Of a stretch of 19,473 nt of DNA, positions 1 through 7,513 are shown in pieces; the stretch's first letter is position 1, and each line of letters opens with the position of its first letter. The notes below the pieces were generated by a model. It ran no database searches, was not told where the DNA came from, and saw nothing but the letters and a program-made list of their open reading frames with translations. This DNA is from Hungateiclostridiaceae bacterium UBA1305 (lineage in GTDB: Bacteria > Bacillota > Clostridia > Acetivibrionales > DTU013): the NCBI GenBank assembly GCA_002307275.1, contig DBTX01000094.1, positions 1 to 19,473 on the forward strand. Direction: 5' to 3'. A program made the position numbers and the translations under genes.

Positions 1-1484
1 GACTGTTTCTTATGCTTGCCTTCCACCTTGACCTTCTTTTTAACGGTTTCCCTGTATGGAACCTTCGGGTCAACAAGATTGACAGATACGCCAAATTTCG
101 CTTTCAGCTTGCTTACAATCACATCCAGATGCTGTTCTCCAACTCCTGAAATAATCGTCTGATGTGTTTCAGTATTGAGGTGTACCTTAAAAGTGGGATC
201 CTCATCCTGAAGTCTATTTAGTCCGGAACCGATCTTTTCCTCATCACCCTTTGCCTTTGGCTCAACTGCCAAAGAAAGTGCAGGCTCCGGAAATTCTATC
301 TTCTCAAGTACGACAGGTTTTGCCTGTTCACATAAGGTATCGTTTGTATTGGTATACTGCAGCTTGGCAACAGCGCCGATATCGCCTGCGATGATTCTGT
401 CAACCGGTATCTGTTTCTTGCCCCTGAGCATGAATACCTGTGCAGTTTTCTCCGTCTTCTCTGCTGTTGAATTATATACAACAGTATCAGTCTTGAATGT
501 TCCGGAATAGACCCTGAACATCGAAATTTTCCCAACGAAAGGGTCGGCGATGGTCTTGAAAACCAGTGCGGACATGATTTCATCAGGAGTAGTTCTGAGC
601 TCAATTACTGTATCCGTTCCCGCCTTAACGGCCTTGATTGTCGGTTTGGCGTTCGGTGAAGGCATATATTCAATAATTGTATCCATAAGCGTCTGTATTC
701 CCTGATTCAGAAGAGCTGATCCACAAAGGACCGGCACGATTGCACCGTCTGCAACACCAATGCAAAGTCCTTTTTTAATATCCTCTGCGGTAAATTCCTC
801 ACCGCCGAAGAACTTCTCCATCAGATCCTCACTTGTTTCAGCAATCGATTCGTTCAGAGCTTCTTTGATCGCCGATATCTTATCATTTAAACCGGCAGGA
901 ACTGCTGTGTCGACCAGCTTATCCTTGTCGAATTTTTTCGCCGTCATTTCAAGGACATCAACAAAGCCAATAAATTTATCATTTTCAATAATCGGGAGTT
1001 GGAATGCGATGACACCCTTTCCAAAAGTATTGGTCAATTGACCGAGAACTTCAAAAAAGTTGGCATTCTCTTCATCCATTTTACTTACAAAAAACATTTT
1101 GGGGATTCCCTGTTCTTTTGCATAAGCCCAGGCTTTTTCAGTACCGACAGCTACTCCGCCCTTTGCAGGCACAAGTATAACTGCACTGTCCGATACCCTG
1201 ATTCCCTGCTTTACTTCTCCGACAAAGTCGAAGTAGCCGGGGGTGTCGATGACATTGATCTTGCAATCCTTCCATTCACATGGAGCTAATGCAGTGCTGA
1301 TGGATATCTTTCTTTTAACTTCCTCAGGATCGTAGTCCGTTGTGGTGGTTCCATCGTTAACCTTGCCAAACCTGTCCAGGACACCGGTGTTGAATAACAT
1401 TGCTTCAGCCAGTGTCGACTTTCCAGCTCCGCCATGTGACATGAGGCACACGTTTCGGAGCTTATCCACAGTATAATCCTTCAT
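1..1484 (-). CDS. EF-G-like translational GTPase (EF-G paralogue), 3' end outside window
   Basis: This is a translational GTPase of the EF-G family; the first 494 codons are visible and the C-terminus runs off the left edge. The ATG at 1484-1482 follows an AGGGGG ribosome-binding site. G-domain motifs are P-loop SHGGAGKST (residues 16-24), switch II DTPGY (80-84) and SKMD (134-137) where NKxD is usual. Domain II and III sequence follows, including SGVGEQHLDV, and the visible part ends at the start of domain IV (VEGKHKKQ). Canonical EF-G has AHIDAGKTT in the P-loop; the glycine-rich GGAGKST form resembles the second EF-G class (Thermus EF-G-2 type), whose role is less clear than canonical FusA. 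It is therefore probably not the housekeeping fusA. It has its own promoter and is transcribed leftwards, separate from the GGDEF gene upstream. Confidence 0.88.
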   Translation of the reverse strand, partial: MKDYTVDKLRNVCLMSHGGAGKSTLAEAMLFNTGVLDRFGKVNDGTTTTDYDPEEVKRKISISTALAPCEWKDCKINVIDTPGYFDFVGEVKQGIRVSDSAVILVPAKGGVAVGTEKAWAYAKEQGIPKMFFVSKMDEENANFFEVLGQLTNTFGKGVIAFQLPIIENDKFIGFVDVLEMTAKKFDKDKLVDTAVPAGLNDKISAIKEALNESIAETSEDLMEKFFGGEEFTAEDIKKGLCIGVADGAIVPVLCGSALLNQGIQTLMDTIIEYMPSPNAKPTIKAVKAGTDTVIELRTTPDEIMSALVFKTIADPFVGKISMFRVYSGTFKTDTVVYNSTAEKTEKTAQVFMLRGKKQIPVDRIIAGDIGAVAKLQYTNTNDTLCEQAKPVVLEKIEFPEPALSLAVEPKAKGDEEKIGSGLNRLQDEDPTFKVHLNTETHQTIISGVGEQHLDVIVSKLKAKFGVSVNLVDPKVPYRETVKKKVKVEGKHKKQ

Positions 1485-1580
1485 ATGAATTCCCCCTTGT
1501 TATAATACCAGCATATATTATATTTCCTATATAATAGCAAAATCATTCAAGAGTAATGGGAATTATTTGACACAATGTAT

Positions 1581-1608
1581 ATTATAACACACATTGAAAC
1601 CAGTTCAA
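1581..1608 (-). promoter_or_regulatory. Candidate sigma-A promoter of the EF-G-like gene
   Basis: On the minus strand a -35 TTGAAC (1608-1603) is separated by 16 nt from a perfect -10 TATAAT (1586-1581). This would give a leader of about 90 nt before the ATG at 1484. Other AT-rich -10-like hexamers lie closer to the gene, so the exact start of transcription is uncertain. The rest of the gap 1485-1728 holds no gene; a weak CTGC/GCAG hairpin lies just after the stop codon of the GGDEF gene, without a clear U-tract. Confidence 0.5.
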
Positions 1609-1728
1609 GAATTTTTCTCAAAACGTTAATCTAAACAATTATTTGAAATTTTTACTTTAGTCGAATAAATTAGCATGATATTCCTGACATATTTATTCAG
1701 TTCCTGCATATAAAGCAGACTGGTTGTG

Positions 1729-2628
1729 TCAGCTCACGGATTGAGTCATTTCAGCCCTGTTGCGTCCATTGTTCTTGGCTCTATAAAGAGCGGCATCCGC
1801 ATTTTGTATCATGTCTTCAGCAGTTATGTCCTGGTCTGGACGTTTTACACATATACCCATGCTGGTTGTAACCGAAATGGTGTCACCTCCGATCAGAAAT
1901 TTACTTTGCTCAATAATTTTTCTGATCCTTTCGCAGAAAAGTAAAATATTATCTGAATCAAGCCGGGATAAAATCAAGCTGAATTCATCTCCTCCATATC
2001 TGCCGATAATATCACTCTGCCTGACAGAACCGGCAAGAATGCCGGTGAATTCCTTCAATAATGTATCCCCAGCCACATGTCCATATGTATCGTTAATTTG
2101 CTTGAAATGGTCCATGTCCATCATCACAAAAGCAATATCAGACCCGCATCGCTCCTGCCTCGAGAGCTCCTTCTCAAAAAGTTCCATTAGTATTGCTCTG
2201 TTAAAAAGCCCTGTAAGACTGTCCTTTGTTGCAAATTCAAGTAATTTATTCTGCTGCTCCCTATAACGGATAGCCGAATAGATCCTTGCTACCACTTCAA
2301 TTTCATCAAAAGGTTTTCTGATGTAGTCGAAAGCACCAATGTCCAGAGCCTGCCGTATATCGTTCCCATCCGTTTTTGCAGTTACCATGATGACAGGAAT
2401 ATCCTTCACATCCGGAGTGTTTTTCAACAGTTCGCATACTCTAAAGCCATCAAGCCCTGGCATCATAATATCCAGCAGGATTACATCCGGCAACAGTTCA
2501 CGAGCCATTTCGACAACAGGCAGGCCGTTATCGGCCATATATACTTCAAAATTCTCATCGATTAGAATGTCCCGCAATAACCTTATATTTAGAATGTTAT
2601 CATCAGCAACCAGTGCCTTCAAGCTCAT
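1729..2628 (-). CDS. Response regulator with GGDEF diguanylate cyclase output (REC-GGDEF)
   Basis: This 299-residue protein has an N-terminal receiver domain and a C-terminal GGDEF domain, the PleD/WspR-like design that makes cyclic di-GMP from two GTP when phosphorylated. In the receiver the acidic pair is D9/D10, the phospho-acceptor D53 (LLDIMMPG), T83 and K105 (RKPF). The GGDEF motif is intact at 212-216, and an inhibitory-site RxxD (RQSD, 203-206) lies exactly five residues before it, so product feedback inhibition is expected. The metal-binding segment DMDHFKQINDTYGH is at 171-184. The ATG is preceded by AGGAGA. It lies 116 nt downstream of a histidine kinase gene on the same strand, which is its probable phosphodonor. 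Catalytic activity is inferred from intact motifs. Confidence 0.93.
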   Translation of the reverse strand: MSLKALVADDNILNIRLLRDILIDENFEVYMADNGLPVVEMARELLPDVILLDIMMPGLDGFRVCELLKNTPDVKDIPVIMVTAKTDGNDIRQALDIGAFDYIRKPFDEIEVVARIYSAIRYREQQNKLLEFATKDSLTGLFNRAILMELFEKELSRQERCGSDIAFVMMDMDHFKQINDTYGHVAGDTLLKEFTGILAGSVRQSDIIGRYGGDEFSLILSRLDSDNILLFCERIRKIIEQSKFLIGGDTISVTTSMGICVKRPDQDITAEDMIQNADAALYRAKNNGRNRAEMTQSVS

Positions 2629-2649
2629 ATAGTCTTCTCCTGACTCTCT

Positions 2650-2667
2650 CCCGGATAAATTACCGGG
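2650..2667. other. Short GC hairpin between kinase and GGDEF genes
   Basis: CCCGG (2650-2654) and CCGGG (2663-2667) can form a 5-bp stem with an 8-nt AT loop, just upstream of the ribosome-binding site of the GGDEF gene. No U-tract follows in the direction of transcription, so it is not an obvious terminator. It could be a processing or stabilising element in a shared transcript. Confidence 0.35.
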
Positions 2668-2744
2668 TCATAAATTATTTTTGCAATCCGTTTGTTCTTC
2701 AAATCTGCATTACTTCCATTTATATTTTATATAAGTGTATTATC

Positions 2745-4481
2745 TTATACATTTTCCGGTACTATAAACGGGAGAGTTACAGAAAATCTGCTTCCAACTC
2801 CTGGTGTGCTTTCTACTTCAATTGTGCCGCCCAGCAACAATACAAGCCCTTTGGTGATGGACAGACCCAGTCCCGTGCCGCCGGCTTTTCTGGTATACGT
2901 GCCATCGACCTGCCGAAACTCGTCAAATATGTCCTCAAGATTTTCTTTGGCAATACCTATGCCATCATCCTTTACTTTTATACAATAGGAATTGTTCATT
3001 GCATTTACAGATAATTTAACATTGCCCTTTTCTGAGTATTTAAATGCATTACTTAACAGGTTTATCAGAATTTGTTTAATTTTTATCCTGTCACTTGTGA
3101 TCTGAATGCCTTCATCAGTATATAATTCCTTTTCAAAGGTAATCGGTTTTCCTTCCATAAGTGGTGCAGTTATGTTGTATGCCTCATTTATCACTTCCTC
3201 CATGTTGAAGGTTTCAAGATACACTTTCATTTTACCTGCCTCAAGCTTGGAATAATCCAGCAAATCATTAATCAGGGCCAACAAATGATCTCCTTCCGAC
3301 TTGACAATTTTTAAATTTTCCAGTTGGGAAGGCGGTAATATTTCCGCACTCTTTTTTATCACACGTACAGTAAAGCCAATAATCGAATTGAGGGGGGTAC
3401 GCAGTTCATGCGACATATTTGCGAGGAACTGGCTCTTAAGCCTGTTTGCCTCATCTGCTTCCTTCATTTTCACTTTAATTGCTTCATTTTTTCTTTTAAG
3501 CTCCTCTTCCCTTTCCTGAATGGCTTTTTGCATATTGTTAAAATTCCTGACCAAAATACCGAGGTCAACATCGGATTCGAGCATGATCGGCTTATGATAA
3601 TGCTGCTTTGTAATATTTTCTGCGGCACGGATCAGCATTTTAATAGGCCTGGTAATGGATTGGGAAAAAATAAACGAGATCAGCAGTGCAAACAGAGCGG
3701 CAATGATTGCACCAAGTAATATTGTAAGGTAGGTTTTTGCCTTAATATTGTCAAGGCTGTTCCGTTCCAGTTCCAGCTGTTTCTTCTGCTCCCTGTTGAT
3801 TTCACCAATTATGGCTTGTAGTTGATCCATCCCGTCTTTCCCTTTTCCTGTCCGGATCAGGTCGGCCGCATTCTGAGAATCCAATGGTATACTGTTGTAT
3901 GTGCTTTCAGTGTCATTCGCAGGATTATCCTGTGGCATGTCTTGTGGCATGTCTTGTGGCTTGTCTTGCGGCGGCTCGGGTGTCATTTGGGGAGGCATGG
4001 CCTGTAAATTGTCTGCATCCGGCTGATCCACTTTTATGGAAGCTTCTGTGGAAACTCCAACAAAAGCTTCATTTACCTCCTGCTTTTTCCTGTCAAGTAC
4101 ATTCATTTCATTTTTCAGCCAGTTCTCGTAAGCTGAAAAAAGCTTATCCAACCTCTTGAGTTGATATGGATTACCTGAGACAGACAATTTCATCAAGTTG
4201 AATTGTGTAACGAAATTAGCCTTCCCAGTATAAAACGGTTTAAGATAATTTTCATCATTTGTGATAGTGTAGCCTCGCAAGCTTGTTTCCATGCTGACCA
4301 GACTGTTCAGTATGGCATCTGATTCCTGCATGACTTTGTAAGCCGACAGATTGGCATCTACTACACGAGTTACCTTCTGAAAGTTTATATACGTATAGCC
4401 GTATATTATCAATATGATTATAGAAAATATTCCAAAACCAAGGTATAATTTTTGGCTGATTTTCAGCTTTCTTAAAAACAT
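2745..4481 (-). CDS. Membrane sensor histidine kinase (CHASE3-like, HAMP, HisKA, HATPase)
   Basis: This is a 578-residue membrane sensor kinase. Transmembrane segments are at about 13-33 and 251-273. The extracytoplasmic region between them carries the CHASE3 hallmark SMETSLRGYTITNDENYL (63-80). It is followed by an unusual Pro-Gln-Asp repeat (about 170-187), a HAMP linker (about 274-325), a coiled coil, HisKA with the phospho-acceptor H358 in SHELRTPLNS, and HATPase_c with the N box around N474/N478, G1 DDGIGI (505-510) and G2 GGTGLGL (534-540). There is no receiver domain. The ATG follows AGGAGG. The next gene downstream encodes a REC-GGDEF protein, so the kinase probably controls c-di-GMP synthesis. 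The stimulus is unknown. Confidence 0.93.
   Translation of the reverse strand: MFLRKLKISQKLYLGFGIFSIIILIIYGYTYINFQKVTRVVDANLSAYKVMQESDAILNSLVSMETSLRGYTITNDENYLKPFYTGKANFVTQFNLMKLSVSGNPYQLKRLDKLFSAYENWLKNEMNVLDRKKQEVNEAFVGVSTEASIKVDQPDADNLQAMPPQMTPEPPQDKPQDMPQDMPQDNPANDTESTYNSIPLDSQNAADLIRTGKGKDGMDQLQAIIGEINREQKKQLELERNSLDNIKAKTYLTILLGAIIAALFALLISFIFSQSITRPIKMLIRAAENITKQHYHKPIMLESDVDLGILVRNFNNMQKAIQEREEELKRKNEAIKVKMKEADEANRLKSQFLANMSHELRTPLNSIIGFTVRVIKKSAEILPPSQLENLKIVKSEGDHLLALINDLLDYSKLEAGKMKVYLETFNMEEVINEAYNITAPLMEGKPITFEKELYTDEGIQITSDRIKIKQILINLLSNAFKYSEKGNVKLSVNAMNNSYCIKVKDDGIGIAKENLEDIFDEFRQVDGTYTRKAGGTGLGLSITKGLVLLLGGTIEVESTPGVGSRFSVTLPFIVPENV
3924..3974 (-). repeat. In-frame 12-bp tandem repeat encoding P-Q-D-(K/M/N)
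   Basis: Within the extracytoplasmic part of the kinase, four consecutive 12-bp units encode PQDK, PQDM, PQDM and PQDN (about residues 171-186). The two central units are identical in DNA. Because the unit is a multiple of three, a gain or loss of copies by slippage would keep the reading frame. It sits between the CHASE3-like core and the second membrane segment. Confidence 0.85.
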
Positions 4482-4727
4482 TGTACTCCTCCTATAAACA
4501 ATTCTTATTTATTTGGACATATTGCTTTTAAATAGTCAAAACAAATTAAGTTGCCTTGGTTTACATAATAATATATCTGCTGACATGAGACCATTTTGTA
4601 GTTGGTTTGCATCTGTTGAATTGCAATCAGTTTTCCTGCAATAGAGTTATCGACAAAAGTCAATAAAGTATTTACATATTTCTAAATCCGTGATATTCCA
4701 ATTTACCCTATTATACCGCAGCTAGGT
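4482..4727. other. Non-coding region upstream of the kinase
   Basis: No gene is visible here. It is the leader side of the kinase gene (minus strand); TTGACT-like -35 hexamers occur but I found no -10 at good spacing. I looked for c-di-GMP riboswitch core elements, given the downstream GGDEF gene, and saw none. Confidence 0.5.
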
Positions 4728-4886
4728 GCGTTTCAACGAGGCTGGTCGCAGGCTTTGCTTGCTGCTCGCCCATACATCCGGGGCGGGAGATATGCTCGAC
4801 GCCAAAAAACCAAATTGATACCCGCCACCAAGGCTTTTTGCGAAGCAAAAGAGCTATAGAGATGGGGACATCTTTTGCCTCATTAT
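4728..4886. repeat. Dispersed intergenic repeat, copy 1 (long form)
   Basis: This stretch shares two blocks with 15180-15261. Block A (4728-4787, starts GCGTTTCAACGAGGCTGG) matches with scattered substitutions. Block B (about 4863-4886) contains the identical 18-mer GGGGACATCTTTTGCCTC. Copy 1 has about 75 bp between the blocks that copy 2 lacks, including a hairpin CTTTTTGC-GAA-GCAAAAG (4834-4851). No open reading frame fits. It lies downstream of the acetyltransferase-like gene and upstream of the kinase gene, in the same orientation relative to its neighbours as copy 2. Confidence 0.8.
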
Positions 4887-4933
4887 ATCGTCAAAGTGCT
4901 ATCCTCTTCAGAATTTTTTCAATAAAAGCCCAT

Positions 4934-4955
4934 GACTTCAAGTTTGATAGAAGTC
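4934..4955 (-). terminator. Weak candidate terminator hairpin after the acetyltransferase-like gene
   Basis: GACTTC (4934-4939) and GAAGTC (4950-4955) form a 6-bp stem about 25 nt past the stop codon. On the minus strand it is followed after a few bases by CTTTTATT, a poor U-tract. It may be a weak terminator or only a stabilising hairpin. Confidence 0.3.
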
Positions 4956-4980
4956 TCCAAGCGAATTCCTATGATAAGAT

Positions 4981-6114
4981 TCAGCCGATCGACTTGATGT
5001 AGCTCCGTCTTCTCTTGTGCTGCCTTGAGTCATAATGCTTCCAGAAGGCCTGCACCTTGAGATTGTCCTCAAGCTCACCACCACTCTCAACCTTGAAGAT
5101 GCCGTTTCTGATGCAGGCCTTGTTGACCTCGGTCATCAGGATAGCATTGATGCCTTTATTCTGGAGGTCCGGCCTCACGGCAACAAGATACAGGTCCAGA
5201 CTGTCATTCTTTTTTAACGCTTTTAGTATATGCAGGAAGCCGAAGGGGAAAAGGTTCCCTTTCGCCTTCTGGAACGCTTTTGAAAGAGAAGGCATGGCAA
5301 TACCGAATGCGGCGATCCTGTCGTTTTCATCCAGGATAATCTTGATATATTCCGTACTAACATAACTGAAATATTGTTTGATATACATATCTATCTGCTT
5401 ATCAGTCAGCGGAACGGCTCCCTCAAGGTCCTTGTAAGCCACATTCAGCAGTTCGAAAAGCTCCTTGCCGTATGGGAGAAGCTCTTTGATCTTTTTAGTT
5501 TCCGCGATCCTGAGTTTTGATCGTTTCAGAACAACCTCCCCGATCCGATCCACTCTCTCCGGTATTTCCCGGGGAACCATCAATTCGTATTCAACCCAAT
5601 CTATATCCTTTACATATCCCGATTTTTCGAAGTGCTTCATATAATAAGGCAAATTATAAAGCGTTGAAATCGTTCCGAGTTCCTCAAAGCCTTCCACCAG
5701 AGTTCCTTCCCTGTCCATCCCACAAAAACTCAGCGGTCCGCAGACGGTGGTCATTCCCTTTCCTTTCGCCCAATCTTCCACCTTGTCCAGCAAGGCCGCT
5801 GACACTTCTTCATCGTCAATAAAATCGATCCACCCGAATTTCGCAGTCTTCTTATCCCATATTTCATTATATCTTTTATTGATTATCCCAGCGACACGAC
5901 CGACGATCTCATTTCCACGATATGCAAGCCAATATTTTGCTTCGCAGAAGTCAAAGGCAGGATTCCGGTCCCATCTCAGGGTATTCATTTCATCAGTACG
6001 CAGCGGAGGTACCCAGAATTTATTCCCGGAGTATAATTTGAACTGGAAGTTTACGAACTTCCTCAAACCCGCTATTGTATCGACTTCAACCATTTTAAGC
6101 ATTTGAACAACCAT
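4981..6114 (-). CDS. YghO-like GNAT-fold protein, putative N-acetyltransferase
   Basis: This 377-residue soluble protein resembles a poorly characterised family that includes E. coli YghO. Recognisable family motifs are CGPLSFCGMDREGTLVEGF (125-143), YNLPYYMKHFEKSGY (153-167) and a C-terminal basic QHKRRRSYIK. The C-terminal part holds a GNAT-type motif A, VRPDLQNKGI (313-322), a Q-x-x-G-x acetyl-CoA-binding pattern. The substrate is unknown. The usual ATG at 6114 is directly abutted by its likely ribosome-binding site (GAAGGG), so the in-frame ATG at 6102 (residue 5), 12 nt from it, may be the true start. The gene is divergent from aroF, and its 5' leader contains a perfect 16-bp inverted repeat. 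Family assignment is from memory of conserved motifs. Confidence 0.75.
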   Translation of the reverse strand: MVVQMLKMVEVDTIAGLRKFVNFQFKLYSGNKFWVPPLRTDEMNTLRWDRNPAFDFCEAKYWLAYRGNEIVGRVAGIINKRYNEIWDKKTAKFGWIDFIDDEEVSAALLDKVEDWAKGKGMTTVCGPLSFCGMDREGTLVEGFEELGTISTLYNLPYYMKHFEKSGYVKDIDWVEYELMVPREIPERVDRIGEVVLKRSKLRIAETKKIKELLPYGKELFELLNVAYKDLEGAVPLTDKQIDMYIKQYFSYVSTEYIKIILDENDRIAAFGIAMPSLSKAFQKAKGNLFPFGFLHILKALKKNDSLDLYLVAVRPDLQNKGINAILMTEVNKACIRNGIFKVESGGELEDNLKVQAFWKHYDSRQHKRRRSYIKSIG

Positions 6115-6125
6115 CCCTTCATCTA

Positions 6126-6173
6126 TATATAATGCAAAAAGTACTTAAGCCAATAAGCTTTTTGCATTATATA
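6126..6173. promoter_or_regulatory. Perfect 16-bp inverted repeat in divergent promoter region
   Basis: TATATAATGCAAAAAG (6126-6141) and its exact complement CTTTTTGCATTATATA (6158-6173) are separated by 16 nt. It ends 12 bp before the first ATG of the acetyltransferase-like gene. It could be an operator for a dimeric regulator or a hairpin in that gene's leader; no U-tract makes it a terminator. Confidence 0.6.
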
Positions 6174-6186
6174 ACCTTAAGCTTCT

Positions 6187-6220
6187 GTTGCAATAATTTA
6201 TTTATCTGTATTATTGCAAC
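6187..6220. promoter_or_regulatory. Perfect 11-bp inverted repeat in divergent promoter region
   Basis: GTTGCAATAAT (6187-6197) and ATTATTGCAAC (6210-6220) are exact inverted copies with a 12-nt AT-rich spacer. The length and symmetry suit an operator. It lies between the 16-bp repeat and the candidate aroF promoter, and both share a TGCAnTAnT-like core. Confidence 0.5.
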
Positions 6221-6301
6221 TAGTTCAGAGAAAAATATCTTCTAAAAATACTATATTATACCTGCCGACCATTTTCAATCTTTTCCGGCAACCCGTTTCC
6301 C

Positions 6302-6330
6302 TTGACATTTAAACAATATCATTGTAAATT
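6302..6330 (+). promoter_or_regulatory. Candidate sigma-A promoter of the aro operon
   Basis: A perfect -35 TTGACA (6302-6307) is followed after 17 nt by TAAATT (6325-6330), 4 of 6 matches to the -10 consensus. It would give a leader of about 155 nt before aroF. Confidence 0.5.
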
Positions 6331-6337
6331 TATATCA

Positions 6338-6382
6338 AAACCGGCCTGAACCAGTTTGTCAGGTATCGAAAAGGACCGGTTT
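6338..6382 (+). promoter_or_regulatory. Structured leader of the aro operon
   Basis: AAACCGG (6338-6344) pairs with CCGGTTT (6376-6382), and inside it CCTGA (6345-6349) pairs with TCAGG (6359-6363). The result is a two-part stem at the start of the aroF leader. It lacks the T-box GGTGG sequence and has no clear U-tract, so no known riboswitch class can be assigned. Confidence 0.4.
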
Positions 6383-6493
6383 GTAATATGGCAGAATGGA
6401 TAAAATAGTTAAAACAGATTGAAAACGCAGGAAAGAATAATACAATCGGAATATTGCATGATCTTTAGAAAAACGGCAGAAAGGAAGATTTAA

Positions 6494-7513
6494 ATGATTA
6501 TTGTAATGAAACCCGGCACACAGGAAGCGGAAATACGTGAAGTGTCAAAAGTCCTTGAAACGCTCGGCCTTGGTGTCCACATTTCCAAAGGTACCGAAAG
6601 GACAATCATAGGAGTCATCGGGGATAAAAGGTTGTTGAGCGATATCCCTTTGGAGCTTATGCCCGGCGTTGACAAGCTTGTTCCGATCATGGAGAGTTAT
6701 AAGCTGGCCGGCAGGACATTCAGACCCGAGCCAAGTGTAATTGATATAAAAGGTGTGAAGATAGGCGGCAAGGAGCTGATCATGATGGCAGGCCCTTGTG
6801 CTGTCGAGAGCCATGATCAGATTATGACCGCAGCTGTGGCTGTTAAAAAATCGGGCGCAAAATTTCTTAGGGGAGGCGCTTTTAAACCGAGAACTTCTCC
6901 CTATTCATTCCAGGGTCTTGAGGAAGAAGGCCTGAAGCTCCTGAAGGAAGCCAGTAAAGCGACGGGACTGCTTACAATCACAGAGGTGATCAGTGAACGA
7001 TCCGTTGAGATGGCGGACAAATATGTGGACATGTTCCAGATTGGTGCACGCAATTCGCAGAATTTTGACCTTCTAAGGGAAGTCGGACGTTCCGGCAAAC
7101 CCGTACTCTTTAAAAGAGGTTCCGCCACTACGATAGATGAATGGCTGAACGCCGCGGAATATATCATGAGCGAGGGCAATTACAATGTTGTACTTTGTGA
7201 ACGCGGCATCAGGACCTTTGAGACAGCAACAAGAAATACGCTTGATCTCAGTGCGATACCGGTCGTCAAAGGCATTAGCCATCTTCCGATCATTGTTGAC
7301 CCAAGCCACGCAGCAGGCAAAACGCAGTATATTCTGCCCCTTTCTAGAGCAGCTATCGCTGCAGGAGCCGATGGTCTGATTATCGAGGTCCACCCCAACC
7401 CGAGATCTGCACTGTCTGACGCAGCACAACAGCTTTCACCGGATGCTTTTGATAATTTATGTAAAGATATCGGAAGGATTGCCGAAATAGTAGGCAGAGA
7501 ATTCAATCAATGA
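6494..7513 (+). CDS. aroF: 3-Deoxy-7-phosphoheptulonate (DAHP) synthase
   Basis: This cytosolic enzyme condenses phosphoenolpyruvate and erythrose 4-phosphate, the first step of the shikimate pathway. At 339 residues it matches the Thermotoga-type enzyme: an N-terminal ferredoxin-like regulatory domain (about 1-70) fused to a KDO8P-synthase-like barrel. Active-site segments are MAGPCAVES (98-106), FLRGGAFKPRTSPYSFQG (124-141), QIGARNSQNF (182-191) and VDPSHAAGK (268-276). Metal ligands by family analogy are C102, H272, E298 and D309. The regulatory domain suggests feedback inhibition by an aromatic amino acid, commonly tyrosine in this type. AAGGAAG precedes the ATG. Its TGA overlaps the tyrA ATG by 4 bp, so the two are translationally coupled. 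Confidence 0.96.
   Translation: MIIVMKPGTQEAEIREVSKVLETLGLGVHISKGTERTIIGVIGDKRLLSDIPLELMPGVDKLVPIMESYKLAGRTFRPEPSVIDIKGVKIGGKELIMMAGPCAVESHDQIMTAAVAVKKSGAKFLRGGAFKPRTSPYSFQGLEEEGLKLLKEASKATGLLTITEVISERSVEMADKYVDMFQIGARNSQNFDLLREVGRSGKPVLFKRGSATTIDEWLNAAEYIMSEGNYNVVLCERGIRTFETATRNTLDLSAIPVVKGISHLPIIVDPSHAAGKTQYILPLSRAAIAAGADGLIIEVHPNPRSALSDAAQQLSPDAFDNLCKDIGRIAEIVGREFNQ

Noticed and set aside
4482..4727. c-di-GMP riboswitch upstream of the kinase-GGDEF pair
   Set aside because: None of the conserved core sequences of class I or II could be found on the minus strand.
6338..6493. T-box riboswitch before aroF
   Set aside because: The conserved GGTGG-containing T-box sequence and a terminator are absent.
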